Positions 44,110 to 53,522 of a stretch of 64,000 nucleotides of DNA are shown here, one piece after another. Source of the stretch: Bacteroidota bacterium (lineage in GTDB: Bacteria > Bacteroidota > Bacteroidia > Chitinophagales > Chitinophagaceae); the NCBI GenBank assembly GCA_018267575.1, contig JAFDYF010000056.1:186001-250000 (forward strand), in the 5' to 3' direction. Each line of letters begins with the position of its first letter. Position 1 is the first letter of the stretch. A model generated the notes under the pieces. That model worked only from the letters and a program-made list of their open reading frames with translations. It was not told the DNA's origin and did no database searches. The position numbers and the translations under genes are program-made.

Positions 44110-44206
44110 GATTAGTATATTTTGGTTGTACTAAAATTAAGTAATTCTATTTTGCTAGAATATTTTCATGTGCATCATTCTCATAAGGATCATAAATGTG
44201 TCCAGT

Positions 44207-44590
44207 TTACTTTGCCGATTTTTTGGGTTTTGTTTTTTCAAGGTTTTGAGCAACCCTATATTTTACGATTTGGGCTATCAATTTCCAAGGCAAGGCCTTG
44301 CCGATGGGAAATTTTGCGGTGCCCTTGCCTCCGGCATATTCCTCCAACTCTTCTTTAAATGCTTCTATTCCGGAGCCTGTTGGGTAAAACCCGATATGGT
44401 TTTTATTGGCGGCAAAATAAACCAGTATACCGTGATATTTAAATGCGGGCATCCGGTAGCTGATTACTTCTTCTGCTTTTGGTGCCGCTTTTTTGATGGT
44501 CTGCCTCAGTTTTTCAAGTATGGGCTGAACTTCTTCGGGTTGTTCCGCAATATAGCTGTCAATGTCTTTTGGTGCTGCTGTTTTGCGCAT
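44207..44590 (-). CDS. DUF1801 protein (YdhG-like)
   Basis: A 127-aa protein of the DUF1801 family: IDSYIAEQPEEVQPILEKLRQTIKKAAP (about 10-37), EVISYRMPAFKYHGILVYFAANKNHIGFYP (about 43-72), GTAKFPIGKALPWKLIAQIVKYRV (about 88-111). B. subtilis YdhG/Fra is a frataxin-like iron chaperone of the same fold (known). Role here unknown. Confidence 0.82.
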   Translation of the reverse strand: MRKTAAPKDIDSYIAEQPEEVQPILEKLRQTIKKAAPKAEEVISYRMPAFKYHGILVYFAANKNHIGFYPTGSGIEAFKEELEEYAGGKGTAKFPIGKALPWKLIAQIVKYRVAQNLEKTKPKKSAK

Positions 44591-44701
44591 ATATGTTAAC
44601 GTTTTAAAGGAAATCTATTTTGAAAAGATTGCCACCTTCAGTTTACATTAGATAGGTCGGTATTCAATAAGGTAAGCGCATATATACCAAGATCAAGTTC
44701 T

Positions 44702-45157
44702 TTATTCTTGCTCATAGGCTTTTTTTAGCCCAGCGATATCAATCTTATCCATCTTCAACATCGCTTCCATAACCCTTTTTGATTTTACCGGGTCGGGACT
44801 ATTCAGGTATTTGCCGAGTTCTGTGGGTATAATTTGCCAGGATAAACCATATTTGTCCTTGAGCCAACCACACCGGCTTTTTTCGCCACCTGCAGAAAGT
44901 TTTTCCCAGAGGTTGTCCACCTCTTCTTGAGAATAGCAGTCCACAAAAAAGGAAATGGCTGGGGTAAATTGGAACATCGGTCCCCCATTAAGTGCATGAA
45001 AGCGTTGGCCTTCCAGTTCAAAAGTTACAGACATGGCTTTGCCGCCCGGGCCTGGGGAAACATGGATGACTTTTCCATTTTTGAAAACGGAAATATAGAA
45101 ATGCATGGCTTCTTCCGCAGTGCCATTGTACCAAAGAAAGGGGGTGATTTTTTGCAT
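44702..45157 (-). CDS. VOC family protein (PhnB/3-demethylubiquinone-like)
   Basis: A 151-aa vicinal-oxygen-chelate fold protein: ITPFLWYNGTAEEAMHFYISVF (about 4-25), AMSVTFELEGQRFHALNGGPMF (about 42-63), SFFVDCYSQEEVDNLWEKLSAGGE (about 69-92), GWLKDKYGLSWQIIPTEL (about 97-114). These are 3-demethylubiquinone-9 methyltransferase-domain proteins by name, but lack methyltransferase activity evidence. Substrate unknown. Upstream lies a decayed GyrI-like gene. Confidence 0.85.
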   Translation of the reverse strand: MQKITPFLWYNGTAEEAMHFYISVFKNGKVIHVSPGPGGKAMSVTFELEGQRFHALNGGPMFQFTPAISFFVDCYSQEEVDNLWEKLSAGGEKSRCGWLKDKYGLSWQIIPTELGKYLNSPDPVKSKRVMEAMLKMDKIDIAGLKKAYEQE

Positions 45158-45168
45158 GGTTTATTTTA

Positions 45169-45576
45169 TTAAGAGTTTGTTTTTGTCAGGCATTGCATGA
45201 TCTCATCTTATTTGTACCATTCAATGGGCGCTTTTGTTTTATCTACTTCTTTGTTCTGCAATAGTGAACCGAATATCCCTTTGATCTGGTCGATCCTTTT
45301 CGCCAATCACGAACTGTTATTGAAAGATAAGTCCCTTTTTCGATGAAGAGTCGTTGGCAATTGTATTTTTTGCTTCCCCCGGCCCTTTTTCTAGGGCAGT
45401 GGCAAAATAAACGATCTTTCCGTTTGGGTCCATATAGCTGATACCATAATAATCCAGATCAAATTTGCCGGAAATCATTTTATCAATTGATCGAAACTTT
45501 CCCCAATGCCTTCCGGGAAATGGGTTACCTGAATTCCAAAAACAGGCAAGTCATGAGGGATCAAATGTTTTTCCAT
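45169..45576 (-). pseudogene. Decayed GyrI-like/effector-binding domain gene
   Basis: From ATG 45576 the frame reads MEKHLIPHDLPVFGIQVTHF and on to SFDQLIK then TGA. Continuing in another frame gives FDLDYYGISYMDPNGKIVYF then a second stop after KKGLIFQ. A third segment after further frame change reads IDQIKGIFGSLLQNKEVDKT and APIEWYK then TAA and DEIMQCLTK. The joined order matches a typical small effector-binding (GyrI-like) protein with at least one frameshift and two stop codons, so the gene is broken. Confidence 0.7.
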
Positions 45577-45723
45577 TTTTAAAATTGATTCATAAACATA
45601 CTGGCATTTAAAATGATTTCAAATCTTAAAGAGCGTCTGTCACAATCTGGGTAGTATGCTGTTTTTCTTAGAACTACTAGACCATTTTGGATAATGGAAT
45701 AATGGATTCATTTATCTTGCAAC

Positions 45724-46896
45724 ATGATGAGATATCTTTCACATTTCAATAGCGCTGTGCAGATACTTGGGCAATACAAGGGAGGGGAGCCATTTTCTTT
45801 TTTCATCAAGAATTTTTTTCGTCAACAAAAAAAATTTGGCGCCACCGATCGAAAAACGATTAGCCATTTTTGTTATTGTTATTTTAGGTTGGGCCATGCG
45901 CTCAAAAATAGTTCAGTGGAAGATCAGATACTCATTGGTCTTTTTCTTTGTAACCATTTTTCCAATAGTTTGCTTAAACATTTAAAACCGGAATGGGATG
46001 AGCAGATAGGTCTTTCTTTACAGGAGAAATTATCCTTGATTGGTTATCCTTCGTTACTAACTGATATCTTTCCTTGGGGGGATGAATTGAGTAGTGGCAT
46101 TGATTATGAAATATTCTGCGCCTCTTTTTTGGTACAGCCAGATCTGTTCCTCCGTCTCCGCCCTGGGTTTGAAGAAAGAGTTAAGGAGAAATTGATGCAG
46201 GCAGAAGTTGCTTTTGCGCAACTGTCATCTCGTTGCATTGCCTTGGGAAATGGGGTCAAAATAGAGGGGTTGATTGAGATAAACAGAGAAGCCGTAATAC
46301 AGGATTATAGTTCGCAGTTGGTTGCTAATTTTTTTGAACCTTCACAGCATCTCGAGCGACCATCAAAGCTTTCCGTTTGGGATTGTTGTGCTGCCAGCGG
46401 CGGCAAGTCGATTATGGCAAAAGATGTGCTGGGTGATATGGATTTAACGGTGTCGGATATACGGGAATCTATATTAGCGAACCTAAAAAAAAGGTTTGAA
46501 GAAGCTGGTATCAAAAAATTTAGGGCATATATCGCGGACCTTAGTACTGCTAATAACAAACTACCTAGTGCACACTACGATTTGGTCATTGCCGATTTGC
46601 CCTGTTCGGGCAGCGGCACCTGGGGGCGCTCACCGGAGGCTTTGCTTTTCTTTGAAAGAAAAGAAATACAACGGTATCAAGATCTGCAACGGAAAATCAT
46701 CGCGAATGTGGTCACTTCTCTGAAAAAAAAAGGAAAACTGGTTTATATCACCTGTTCCGTTTTTAAAAAGGAGAATGAGGATATGCTGTCCTTTATCCAA
46801 GAGCAATATGGGCTGAGGTTGGAGAAGATGGAACTGATAAAAGGTTATGATAAAAAGGCAGATACGCTTTTTGCCGCTTCGTTTATATCTGGATAA
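45724..46896 (+). CDS. RsmB-like 16S rRNA (cytosine-5) methyltransferase
   Basis: A 390-aa protein: N-terminal NusB-like helical region (about 1-130) and a Rossmann methyltransferase domain (about 170-390). Motif I WDCCAASGGKSIMAKDVLG (about 223-241), motif IV DLPCSGSGTWGRSPEAL (about 293-309) with one catalytic-type Cys, and motif VI ITCSVFKKENE (about 345-355) with the nucleophile Cys. Family RsmB/Nop2 makes m5C in rRNA. ATG 45724 or 45727 both possible. Converges with the next gene, two bases apart. Confidence 0.87.
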   Translation: MMRYLSHFNSAVQILGQYKGGEPFSFFIKNFFRQQKKFGATDRKTISHFCYCYFRLGHALKNSSVEDQILIGLFLCNHFSNSLLKHLKPEWDEQIGLSLQEKLSLIGYPSLLTDIFPWGDELSSGIDYEIFCASFLVQPDLFLRLRPGFEERVKEKLMQAEVAFAQLSSRCIALGNGVKIEGLIEINREAVIQDYSSQLVANFFEPSQHLERPSKLSVWDCCAASGGKSIMAKDVLGDMDLTVSDIRESILANLKKRFEEAGIKKFRAYIADLSTANNKLPSAHYDLVIADLPCSGSGTWGRSPEALLFFERKEIQRYQDLQRKIIANVVTSLKKKGKLVYITCSVFKKENEDMLSFIQEQYGLRLEKMELIKGYDKKADTLFAASFISG

Positions 46897-46898
46897 TA

Positions 46899-47657
46899 TT
46901 AATTGTGGTTGATCATATTCAGTTCAATGCCATAGCCTTTTGAATAGGGCTGGGGATGGTCGCCATTGGGTGGCTGGTTCTCTTGGTGTAGGAATTTTTT
47001 ATAAATCAGCCCAATGCCTTTTGCATATACTTCCACGCTATAATCGTAGGTGCTAATGGTGCTCCGGTTGGAGGTGTCGCCACTCACATTGTTCTGTTGG
47101 TTTACGATGAGGGTATTGGGTATGCTGCCGGCCAATACGGTATAAGGCGTTCCTATGTTGGAATAGGTATAGTTCCAGTTTGCTAAATACGTATAGTCGG
47201 GGTCGTTTGAATTTGGGGGTGGATAATTGGTATCTATATAGGAGTTGCCAAGCCAGCTAAAGCCATCGGTTAAGGGCAATGACAATTTTATAAAGCGCAA
47301 ATTATTCTCAAATACTTCTGTGGTTTGTCTGGTAGGTGTAACCAAATAGGTCTCCAGATTGGTCCATGGCTGGCTCATGGCAGTATCCGAAATATATCTG
47401 AACACCCGCCAAGATGGTCTGTTTAGATTATCCAATATGATGCTGTCCACGATATCCTGCACTGCATAACTGGTTACCGTAACATCTGTGCCATAATTGG
47501 TAAAATTGGTAGAATCGAGTCGATAGGTAATCGTTTTGCCCGAGTACATGGGCATATATTCGGGCATGTCATTCTGATAGCTGATTGTTTTCTTGCAGCC
47601 AGTGGTGATTAAAACGGATAACACTAATAAAAAAATAAACTGCTGGACTTTTTTCAT
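46899..47657 (-). CDS. Lipoprotein of unknown function
   Basis: A 252-aa lipoprotein: signal MKKVQQFIFLLVLSVLITTGC with lipobox Cys at about residue 21 followed by KK. The mature part is Tyr/Asn/Thr-rich, low in Lys, and beta-rich (TITYRLDSTNF, FSWLGNSYIDT, YDYSVEVYAKGIGLIYKKFLHQE). No family recognised. Confidence 0.65.
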   Translation of the reverse strand: MKKVQQFIFLLVLSVLITTGCKKTISYQNDMPEYMPMYSGKTITYRLDSTNFTNYGTDVTVTSYAVQDIVDSIILDNLNRPSWRVFRYISDTAMSQPWTNLETYLVTPTRQTTEVFENNLRFIKLSLPLTDGFSWLGNSYIDTNYPPPNSNDPDYTYLANWNYTYSNIGTPYTVLAGSIPNTLIVNQQNNVSGDTSNRSTISTYDYSVEVYAKGIGLIYKKFLHQENQPPNGDHPQPYSKGYGIELNMINHN

Positions 47658-47720
47658 GCCTTTCAGTTAGTTATAATATTCAGATATCAATCTGATTTAA
47701 TTAAAATAATACCTTGCTAT

Positions 47721-47748
47721 AAAAAAACCGGGAAGCGAGGCTTCCCGG
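47721..47748 (-). terminator. Terminator downstream of mnmA
   Basis: CCGGGAAG (47728-47735) pairs with CTTCCCGG (47741-47748), 5-base loop. On the minus strand seven T follow (47727-47721). It is about 135 bases after the mnmA stop. Confidence 0.8.
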
Positions 47749-47883
47749 AATGGTAACGAAAAATCAGGCTCTTTATTATAGTTTTAACTATCTGATTGAG
47801 GTTCTATATGCCTTGTTTTTTGAGAAAGAAATTTGTAATGGGTGATTTTAGGAGTTACTAGTCGGCTTTTTAAATAAAACTGA

Positions 47884-48978
47884 CTAGCTACGCTGGATAA
47901 TACCGCCTCCAATCACATCATCCCCTTCGTAAAACACAGCGCTTTGTCCTGGGGCAATACTTTTGACATTTTCAAAAAAATGCACTTTCACATTTGCTCC
48001 CTCGGGTTGGAGACTGCTCGGGCTGCCTTTGTCCTTATAACGGATTTTGGTGATGGCTTCCATATCTGGCAGCACCCGATCGTATTTCATCATATTGAGT
48101 TTGGTGACCATCATATCGGTGCCATCCAGGTCTTCTTCATCACCCAATACCACAGTATTGTTATCTGGATTTATGCCGGTAACATAAACAGGTTTCCCGA
48201 AAGTAATATCAAGCCCTTTGCGTTGGCCGATGGTATAAAAAGGATAGCCTTTGTGTTTGCCCAAAATTTTTCCGTGTTTGTCCACAAAATGGCCGCCAGC
48301 CACTCTTTCTTCCAAACCTTCCACTTTCCGTTTTAGAAACCCACGGTAATCGTTATCCGGAACAAAACAAATTTCGTAGCTCTCGCTTTTTTTTGCCAGT
48401 TCAGGATAGCCATAGCTGATGGCCATTTCTCTAATCTGTGGTTTGCGATATTTACCCAAAGGCAAAATGGTACGGCTCAACAGATCTTGCTGAAGGCCCC
48501 ATAATACATAGCTTTGGTCCTTCAGTTCATCCAATCCTTTGCTGATATAATAACGGCCATTTTCGTGTTGATGGATATTGCCATAATGGCCAGTGGCAAT
48601 AAATTCACAATCCAAAGCATCGGCTCTTTTGAGCAATGCCCGCCATTTGATATGGGTATTGCACATCACGCAGGGATTGGGTGTGCGGCCAGCGAGATAC
48701 TCATCTACAAAATTCTCTATCACAAAATCGCCAAACTCATCTCGGATATCCAATACAAAATGGGGAAATCCATGTTCCACAGCCGCCATCCGGGCATCAT
48801 TAAAACTATCCAGGTTGCAGCAGCCAGTTTCTTTTTTTGAAGGACCAGCACTGGCATAATCCCAGGTTTTCATGGTAATGCCCACCACCTCATAGCCTTC
48901 ATCATGAAGCATTAATGCAGTGACTGTACTGTCAATGCCCCCGCTCATCGCCACCAAAACCTTTCCTTTACGGCTCAT
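47884..48978 (-). CDS. mnmA: tRNA 2-thiouridylase MnmA
   Basis: A 364-aa enzyme that thiolates U34 of Lys, Glu and Gln tRNAs with ATP. N-terminal PP-loop AMSGGIDSTVTALMLHDEGY (about 8-27), catalytic Cys in NPCVMCNTHIKW (about 100-111), persulfide-accepting Cys in SYEICFVPDNDYRGFL (about 200-215), and C-terminal PUA-like domain. Normally receives sulfur from a cysteine desulfurase relay. A minus-strand -7 element TAATTTTG lies at 49001-49008. Confidence 0.96.
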   Translation of the reverse strand: MSRKGKVLVAMSGGIDSTVTALMLHDEGYEVVGITMKTWDYASAGPSKKETGCCNLDSFNDARMAAVEHGFPHFVLDIRDEFGDFVIENFVDEYLAGRTPNPCVMCNTHIKWRALLKRADALDCEFIATGHYGNIHQHENGRYYISKGLDELKDQSYVLWGLQQDLLSRTILPLGKYRKPQIREMAISYGYPELAKKSESYEICFVPDNDYRGFLKRKVEGLEERVAGGHFVDKHGKILGKHKGYPFYTIGQRKGLDITFGKPVYVTGINPDNNTVVLGDEEDLDGTDMMVTKLNMMKYDRVLPDMEAITKIRYKDKGSPSSLQPEGANVKVHFFENVKSIAPGQSAVFYEGDDVIGGGIIQRS

Positions 48979-49000
48979 TGTTAAAATAAATTTGAACCTG

Positions 49001-49008
49001 CAAAATTA
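49001..49008 (-). promoter_or_regulatory. -7 element for mnmA
   Basis: TAATTTTG followed by C on the minus strand matches TAnnTTTGC, 23 bases before the mnmA ATG. The -33 position has only a weak GTTAAC-like match. Confidence 0.45.
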
Positions 49009-49102
49009 AGGATTTAATGCCATTATGTTAACATGAAGAGGTCCCTGGAAAGGAACCTCGATATTGATTATTATGACCATCAGCTTTGGGTCTTTAAACT
49101 GC

Positions 49103-49633
49103 TTAGTTTGAACTCTCAAAGTTTTGAATCACTTCTATGCCTTCTTCATCAGTAGCTCTTAATATTTTTAGATATTTCAGACTTTGGGCATGGAGCACAT
49201 ATACGGGATGGTGGTTTGGTTTATTCACTTCTTTTACCAATTTGATCACATATTCTGGGAACATGGCCGATACCATAATTTTGATGTTCTCTGGTAATAA
49301 AAAATGCTGGTAAGTAGTAACTGTTCCCGACCATCTGCCATTTGTGTTATAATAAACCCTGTGCAAAATGTCGTTTTCATAAAATCGGCAAACCGCCGTT
49401 TTATTATTATGAACTGACCATTGTGCATTGATGGCATTTGGGTAACGATTGGAGAAATGCTTCATCACTTTGGAACCGACTTCCTCATTTGAGCTTTCAT
49501 TATTTGCCGGACTGTTATATTCTGTATTTTTTTCGGTTTTTGAATTCATTACGTTAGTGTTACTACCTATTTGGGCGTTTGCATAATTGAATGCCATAAC
49601 CGCCGCAAAAAAAATAATCTTTTTCATTTTCAT
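49103..49633 (-). CDS. Secreted PepSY-like protein of unknown function
   Basis: A 176-aa protein with a signal peptide (MKMKKIIFFAAVMAFNYANAQ, about 1-21), a Ser/Asn/Glu-rich low-complexity linker (about 25-55), and a folded part with QWSVHNNKTAVCRFYENDILHRVYY (about 70-95) and RWSGTVTTYQHFLLP. The order basic helix, strand, strand resembles PepSY-like/beta-lactamase-inhibitor-like Bacteroidota proteins. The frame is open to 49771; ATG 49633 begins the signal peptide. Next to a LytTR regulator. Confidence 0.6.
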   Translation of the reverse strand: MKMKKIIFFAAVMAFNYANAQIGSNTNVMNSKTEKNTEYNSPANNESSNEEVGSKVMKHFSNRYPNAINAQWSVHNNKTAVCRFYENDILHRVYYNTNGRWSGTVTTYQHFLLPENIKIMVSAMFPEYVIKLVKEVNKPNHHPVYVLHAQSLKYLKILRATDEEGIEVIQNFESSN

Positions 49634-49775
49634 ATTTTTTAGAGTTAGGAATTTTGTTTTCTGATTGCTATTACAAATGTATATTGGCACAGTAGTGAAA
49701 GCGAGCCTCAATGAGTAACTTGCTTTTTGGGATGGTAATTGAACAAGTTGGCTTAGTTGGAGAATAACCAAAAAC

Positions 49776-50531
49776 TCAATAACGGTTCGGCTGAAGTTTT
49801 TTCAGAAGTAGTTCTTTACGGCTGCGGGAAACATCGACAACGCTGGAATCGCTCATGATCAGGTAGCCGCCTTCCCCTCTCACGTATCGGTTTATTTCGT
49901 TGAGGTTTACAAGATAGGAATGGTGTACACGAATAAAGAATTCAAAACCGCTCAATTGTTCTTCAATTTCTTTCAATGACCGACAGGCCGTTATGCGTGT
50001 TTTGTTTTTGCAGTGTATATGGGTATAATTATCATCGGCTTCACATTTTAGGATTTGGTCGGCTAGGATTAATTCAAATCCTTGGGAGGTAGGCAAAGCT
50101 ATTTTTAAAAATCCGGAAGCTTTGTTTTTTACTTGATCGATCAGCATCTCAAACTGTTCTTTTGTAAAATTTGATTTTTGTGCCGTCACTTTTTTTAAGG
50201 CCGAAACCAATTCTTTGGGGTCGATTGGTTTTAGCAGATAATCCAATGCGCTGAACCGGATGGCTTTGATGGCGTATTGATCATAGCTTGTGGTGAAAAT
50301 TACCGAGAAGGGTGTTTCCTGAAAATGTTCCAGCATTTCAAACCCATTCGTGATGGGCATTTCAATATCGAGGAAAACAATATCAGGTTTTGTTTTTTCA
50401 ATGGCCAATAAACCTTTTTTTGCTGAAGCACATTGGTCAACTACCTCGATTTCTGGACAATGTTCCGCAATGAGCATGCTTAATGTGTCAAGACAATGGA
50501 TTTCGTCATCAATAAGGATTGCTTTAATCAT
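49776..50531 (-). CDS. LytTR family response regulator
   Basis: A 251-aa cytosolic regulator. Receiver domain (about 3-120) with DDEIHCLD and phospho-Asp in PDIVFLDIEMPITNGFEML (about 50-68), plus the Lys in LLKPIDPKEL (about 104). A LytTR DNA-binding domain follows (about 145-248; ADDNYTHIHCKNKTRITACR, FFIRVHHSYLVNLNEI). Its start overlaps the kinase gene by 8 bases, so they are co-translated partners. The target genes are not visible here. Confidence 0.93.
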   Translation of the reverse strand: MIKAILIDDEIHCLDTLSMLIAEHCPEIEVVDQCASAKKGLLAIEKTKPDIVFLDIEMPITNGFEMLEHFQETPFSVIFTTSYDQYAIKAIRFSALDYLLKPIDPKELVSALKKVTAQKSNFTKEQFEMLIDQVKNKASGFLKIALPTSQGFELILADQILKCEADDNYTHIHCKNKTRITACRSLKEIEEQLSGFEFFIRVHHSYLVNLNEINRYVRGEGGYLIMSDSSVVDVSRSRKELLLKKLQPNRY

Positions 50532-52647
50532 AATGGATAGGTATTTTGATGATTACTTCGGTTCCTGCCGGGCTTCCATCGGCATGAACCAAATCATTGA
50601 TATGGATACTGGATGGATAACTGTTGCTTTTGTTGAGCATGGCAATCCTGTCGGAGGTGATTTTTAATCCCAATGATTTGTGTTTGGTCGCGGATTTACT
50701 GGCTAGCAGTGAAGATTGTTTTCTCCCAATACCATCATCGCGAACTGTGAAAACAAGAAGACCTTCTGATTCTTCTACTCCAAGGAACAAATGTCCTGGT
50801 TCTTCTTTGTGCATAAGACCGTGCCATATTGCATTCTCCACAAAGGGCTGAACAATAAGCGGCGGCACTTTGATGACTGAAATATCAAGGTCTTCCTTGT
50901 GGGTAATGGTATAAGTGAAATGAAAATTGAAACGTAATGCTTCCATTTCAAGATAAAGATCTAATGCCTCCAGTTCGCTTTCGAGTGTTATGAAATGCGA
51001 TTGTGAGTTTTGTAATATCGTCCGCACCAAGCGGGAAAATTTGGTAAGATATTCCGAAGCCTGCTGGCGATTGTTTTGAAGAATAAACCGATTGATGGAA
51101 TTCAGGGAATTGAAAATAAAATGCGGGTTCATTTGTGAACGTAGCGCCTGCATCTCCAGTTCGGTTTTCTGGTTCTGGAGTTCTACTTCTGTGATTTGGC
51201 TTTCGATTTTTTGTTTCTGCAGTTCGGCCTCAGCCATTTTTCTTAGCTGTACTTCATTTTTTCTTTTCAGACTAACATTGCGTATGATGATGACGCCTGA
51301 CAATATGATTACTGAAATACCAATGATTAGAAATAATTTTTGTTGGGCAGTTTGTTTAATCTGTTGTTGCTGCAGCTCTTTCTCTGCATTCAATGTCTTC
51401 AGTTTTTCCTCATAACTATACGTGGCAAATTTTCCCTTTGTTTGATCGCTTACGACCATATCTTTTATGTCTATATATTTTTTGTAATAGAAGTAAGCGC
51501 TGTCAGTTTGGTGAAGCTGGTCATAAACAGTATAAAATATTTGGTAGGCATCACGGATAAATTGTAAGGAATTGGTTTCTAGCGAAATTTCCAGACTTTT
51601 CTTTGCATATTCCAGTGCGGCAGCCTTGTTGCTAAGCTCGAAATCATTTTTTGCGATATCCAATAAAACCCGTTTTATTTCATTTCGGTCATTCAATTTT
51701 TGGTGCATGGCTAAAGCCCGGCGTAAATTTTGTAATGAATGCTTGTATTCTTTTTGTAGAAAAAAAGTCTCGCCAGTACTTGCCAAATAAATCCGCAGGT
51801 CTTTTTCTTTGATCTGGGTGGTATCGAACAAAGAATAATAATGCCATGCAGAATCAAATTCATTTTCAAGGGCGAATAATTCAGCAAACTCCATCCTGGT
51901 CCAGGTTTCAAAGGAGCCGTCAATCCGGCTTTGAATGGTTTCTTTGTTGTCGGTTTGGAAAACTGTTCGGTAATAGTTCAAAGCAGTGGGGTAGTCCCCA
52001 ATTGCCCTGTATAAAGTGCCAAGAGCTATCAAATCATTCGAAACCCATATTTCATTTTTTTTATCTAGTGCAAGCTGATAGTTTTTATGATAATAAAAAA
52101 ATGCAGAATCATAATTGCCTTTCTGAAAATGGATCACACCCATCCCGCTCAACGCATCATGTATATTCACGGTATCTTTCAACCTGTAACTTCCCTCATA
52201 TTGTCTTTTCTTGATTTGATAAGCCTCGTCGAATTTGCTTTGGGCCATTAAGGAAAAGAACAGATTATTCTCTGCATTTTCAATCCCTTTTTTATTTGCT
52301 GTTTCATCGTACCAGCTAATGGATTCTCTTGCGAATGATTCTGATTTTAAAAAGTCATTATCAAAATAATTGTAAATGCTTGATTTGTTATTGATGGCAG
52401 CAGCAATACCTTGGATATAATGGAGTGCTTTTGATTCCTGATAGGCGTTCATTTGAAAATATTCCGCGGAATCTCTTCTGAGGAGCCGGACATATTGAAA
52501 GCTCAATGCGTTCAGGCAGTCAACTTTGCTGCTATCTTGTAGGGTTGGTAATATTTTACGAAGGTTATCAATTTCATTTCTTTGGCTAAAACCATCAGTA
52601 ATAAAAAACAGGAATGCTATCGTCAAACTTATTTTCATTCCCAACAT
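50524..52647 (-). CDS. LytS-type sensor histidine kinase with TPR sensor
   Basis: A 707-aa membrane kinase. Signal peptide (MLGMKISLTIAFLFFITDGFSQ), then about 400 residues of TPR-like helix pairs (periplasmic, ligand unknown), one transmembrane helix (about 455-475; LFLIIGISVIILSGVIII), a coiled coil of Glu/Gln/Lys repeats, and the His_kinase domain with the phospho-His in LRSQMNPHFIFNSLNSINRFIL (about 527-548). The HATPase comes after (about 605-700, VPPLIVQPFVENAIWHGLMHKE). ATG 52647 is chosen for the signal peptide; ATG 52638 and the longer ATG 52749 remain possible. Confidence 0.92.
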   Translation of the reverse strand: MLGMKISLTIAFLFFITDGFSQRNEIDNLRKILPTLQDSSKVDCLNALSFQYVRLLRRDSAEYFQMNAYQESKALHYIQGIAAAINNKSSIYNYFDNDFLKSESFARESISWYDETANKKGIENAENNLFFSLMAQSKFDEAYQIKKRQYEGSYRLKDTVNIHDALSGMGVIHFQKGNYDSAFFYYHKNYQLALDKKNEIWVSNDLIALGTLYRAIGDYPTALNYYRTVFQTDNKETIQSRIDGSFETWTRMEFAELFALENEFDSAWHYYSLFDTTQIKEKDLRIYLASTGETFFLQKEYKHSLQNLRRALAMHQKLNDRNEIKRVLLDIAKNDFELSNKAAALEYAKKSLEISLETNSLQFIRDAYQIFYTVYDQLHQTDSAYFYYKKYIDIKDMVVSDQTKGKFATYSYEEKLKTLNAEKELQQQQIKQTAQQKLFLIIGISVIILSGVIIIRNVSLKRKNEVQLRKMAEAELQKQKIESQITEVELQNQKTELEMQALRSQMNPHFIFNSLNSINRFILQNNRQQASEYLTKFSRLVRTILQNSQSHFITLESELEALDLYLEMEALRFNFHFTYTITHKEDLDISVIKVPPLIVQPFVENAIWHGLMHKEEPGHLFLGVEESEGLLVFTVRDDGIGRKQSSLLASKSATKHKSLGLKITSDRIAMLNKSNSYPSSIHINDLVHADGSPAGTEVIIKIPIHYD

Positions 52648-52760
52648 TTTTATTAAGGAACTGATTGTTTGAAAATCACCGATGGCGGGAGGCAAATACC
52701 TATTTGAATGCCCACCCTTATTAAAATTAACTATAAATAGCTTTTGCATTATGGTCTAGC

Positions 52761-52768
52761 CAAATTTA
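52761..52768 (-). promoter_or_regulatory. -7 element for the LytS/LytTR operon
   Basis: TAAATTTG on the minus strand, exact TAnnTTTG match, with TTTG (52788-52785) 16 bases further up. A start near 52756 gives a leader of about 110 bases to ATG 52647. Confidence 0.4.
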
Positions 52769-52976
52769 TGCAAGGCTTCTGTGGCAAATCAGCTTGGGTG
52801 GGCAGTTTGCTTAAAAGAATGGGTAACTGTCAAATAGGGCTGGTATGTTGCAAAAAAAAGAGCAGAATACCTGAAATACATGTTAATAAATACCACTAAA
52901 GTTGTATTTGGTTGAATTGATAAATAACTAAATTGCCATTTCAAACAATTTTAAGTACGAAGCTAAATTTTAAAGT

Positions 52977-53414
52977 ATGATCAAGTTACAGGTAATCGGC
53001 AACCTTGGTAAGGATTGCGTTACAAACACAGTGAATGGGAAAAATGTTATCAACTTCAATGTGGCACACACCGAGAAGTTTAAGGATGCACAAGGCAACC
53101 AGAAAGACAAAACCATTTGGGTGGAATGCGCTTACTGGACTGACCGCACGGGCATTGCGCCTTATCTGAAAAAAGGAACACAAATTTATGCAGAAGGGAC
53201 CCCCGAAGTAAGGACCTATCCTAAAAACGATGGCACTACAGGTGTATCATTGACTTTGCGTGTGCTGAATGTGCAATTATTGGGCAGTCGTGGTACTAGC
53301 GACAGCAATGCTGGAAGCTCCCATGAAGGTCCATCTTACCAACAATCTGCACCAGCAAACACCGTCCCCTCTGCTAGCGATATTACAGAGCCGGTGGATG
53401 ATTTGCCGTTCTAA
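52977..53414 (+). CDS. ssb: Single-stranded DNA-binding protein
   Basis: A 145-aa OB-fold protein: MIKLQVIGNLGKDCVTNTVNGKNVINFNVAH start, KDKTIWVECAYWTDRTGIAPYLKKGTQIYAEGTPE (about 42-76), and a Gly/Ser-rich tail ending ITEPVDDLPF, the acidic DLPF-type tip that docks repair and replication partners. Likely to act in replication or repair. It is monocistronic with its own terminator 20 bases downstream. Confidence 0.95.
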   Translation: MIKLQVIGNLGKDCVTNTVNGKNVINFNVAHTEKFKDAQGNQKDKTIWVECAYWTDRTGIAPYLKKGTQIYAEGTPEVRTYPKNDGTTGVSLTLRVLNVQLLGSRGTSDSNAGSSHEGPSYQQSAPANTVPSASDITEPVDDLPF

Positions 53415-53437
53415 AAAATCTGTTTTTTATGAGCTTG

Positions 53438-53469
53438 ATAAGCCCTGCTTTTGCGGGGCTTATTTTTTA
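53438..53469 (+). terminator. Terminator of ssb
   Basis: ATAAGCCCTGC (53438-53448) pairs with GCGGGGCTTAT (53453-53463) with one T·G wobble and a 4-base loop, followed by five T. Confidence 0.85.
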
Positions 53470-53522
53470 TTAGACTGGTGCAACGATTTTCAAACAAAAT
53501 AGGTCAACCTTTATAAAGCTAT

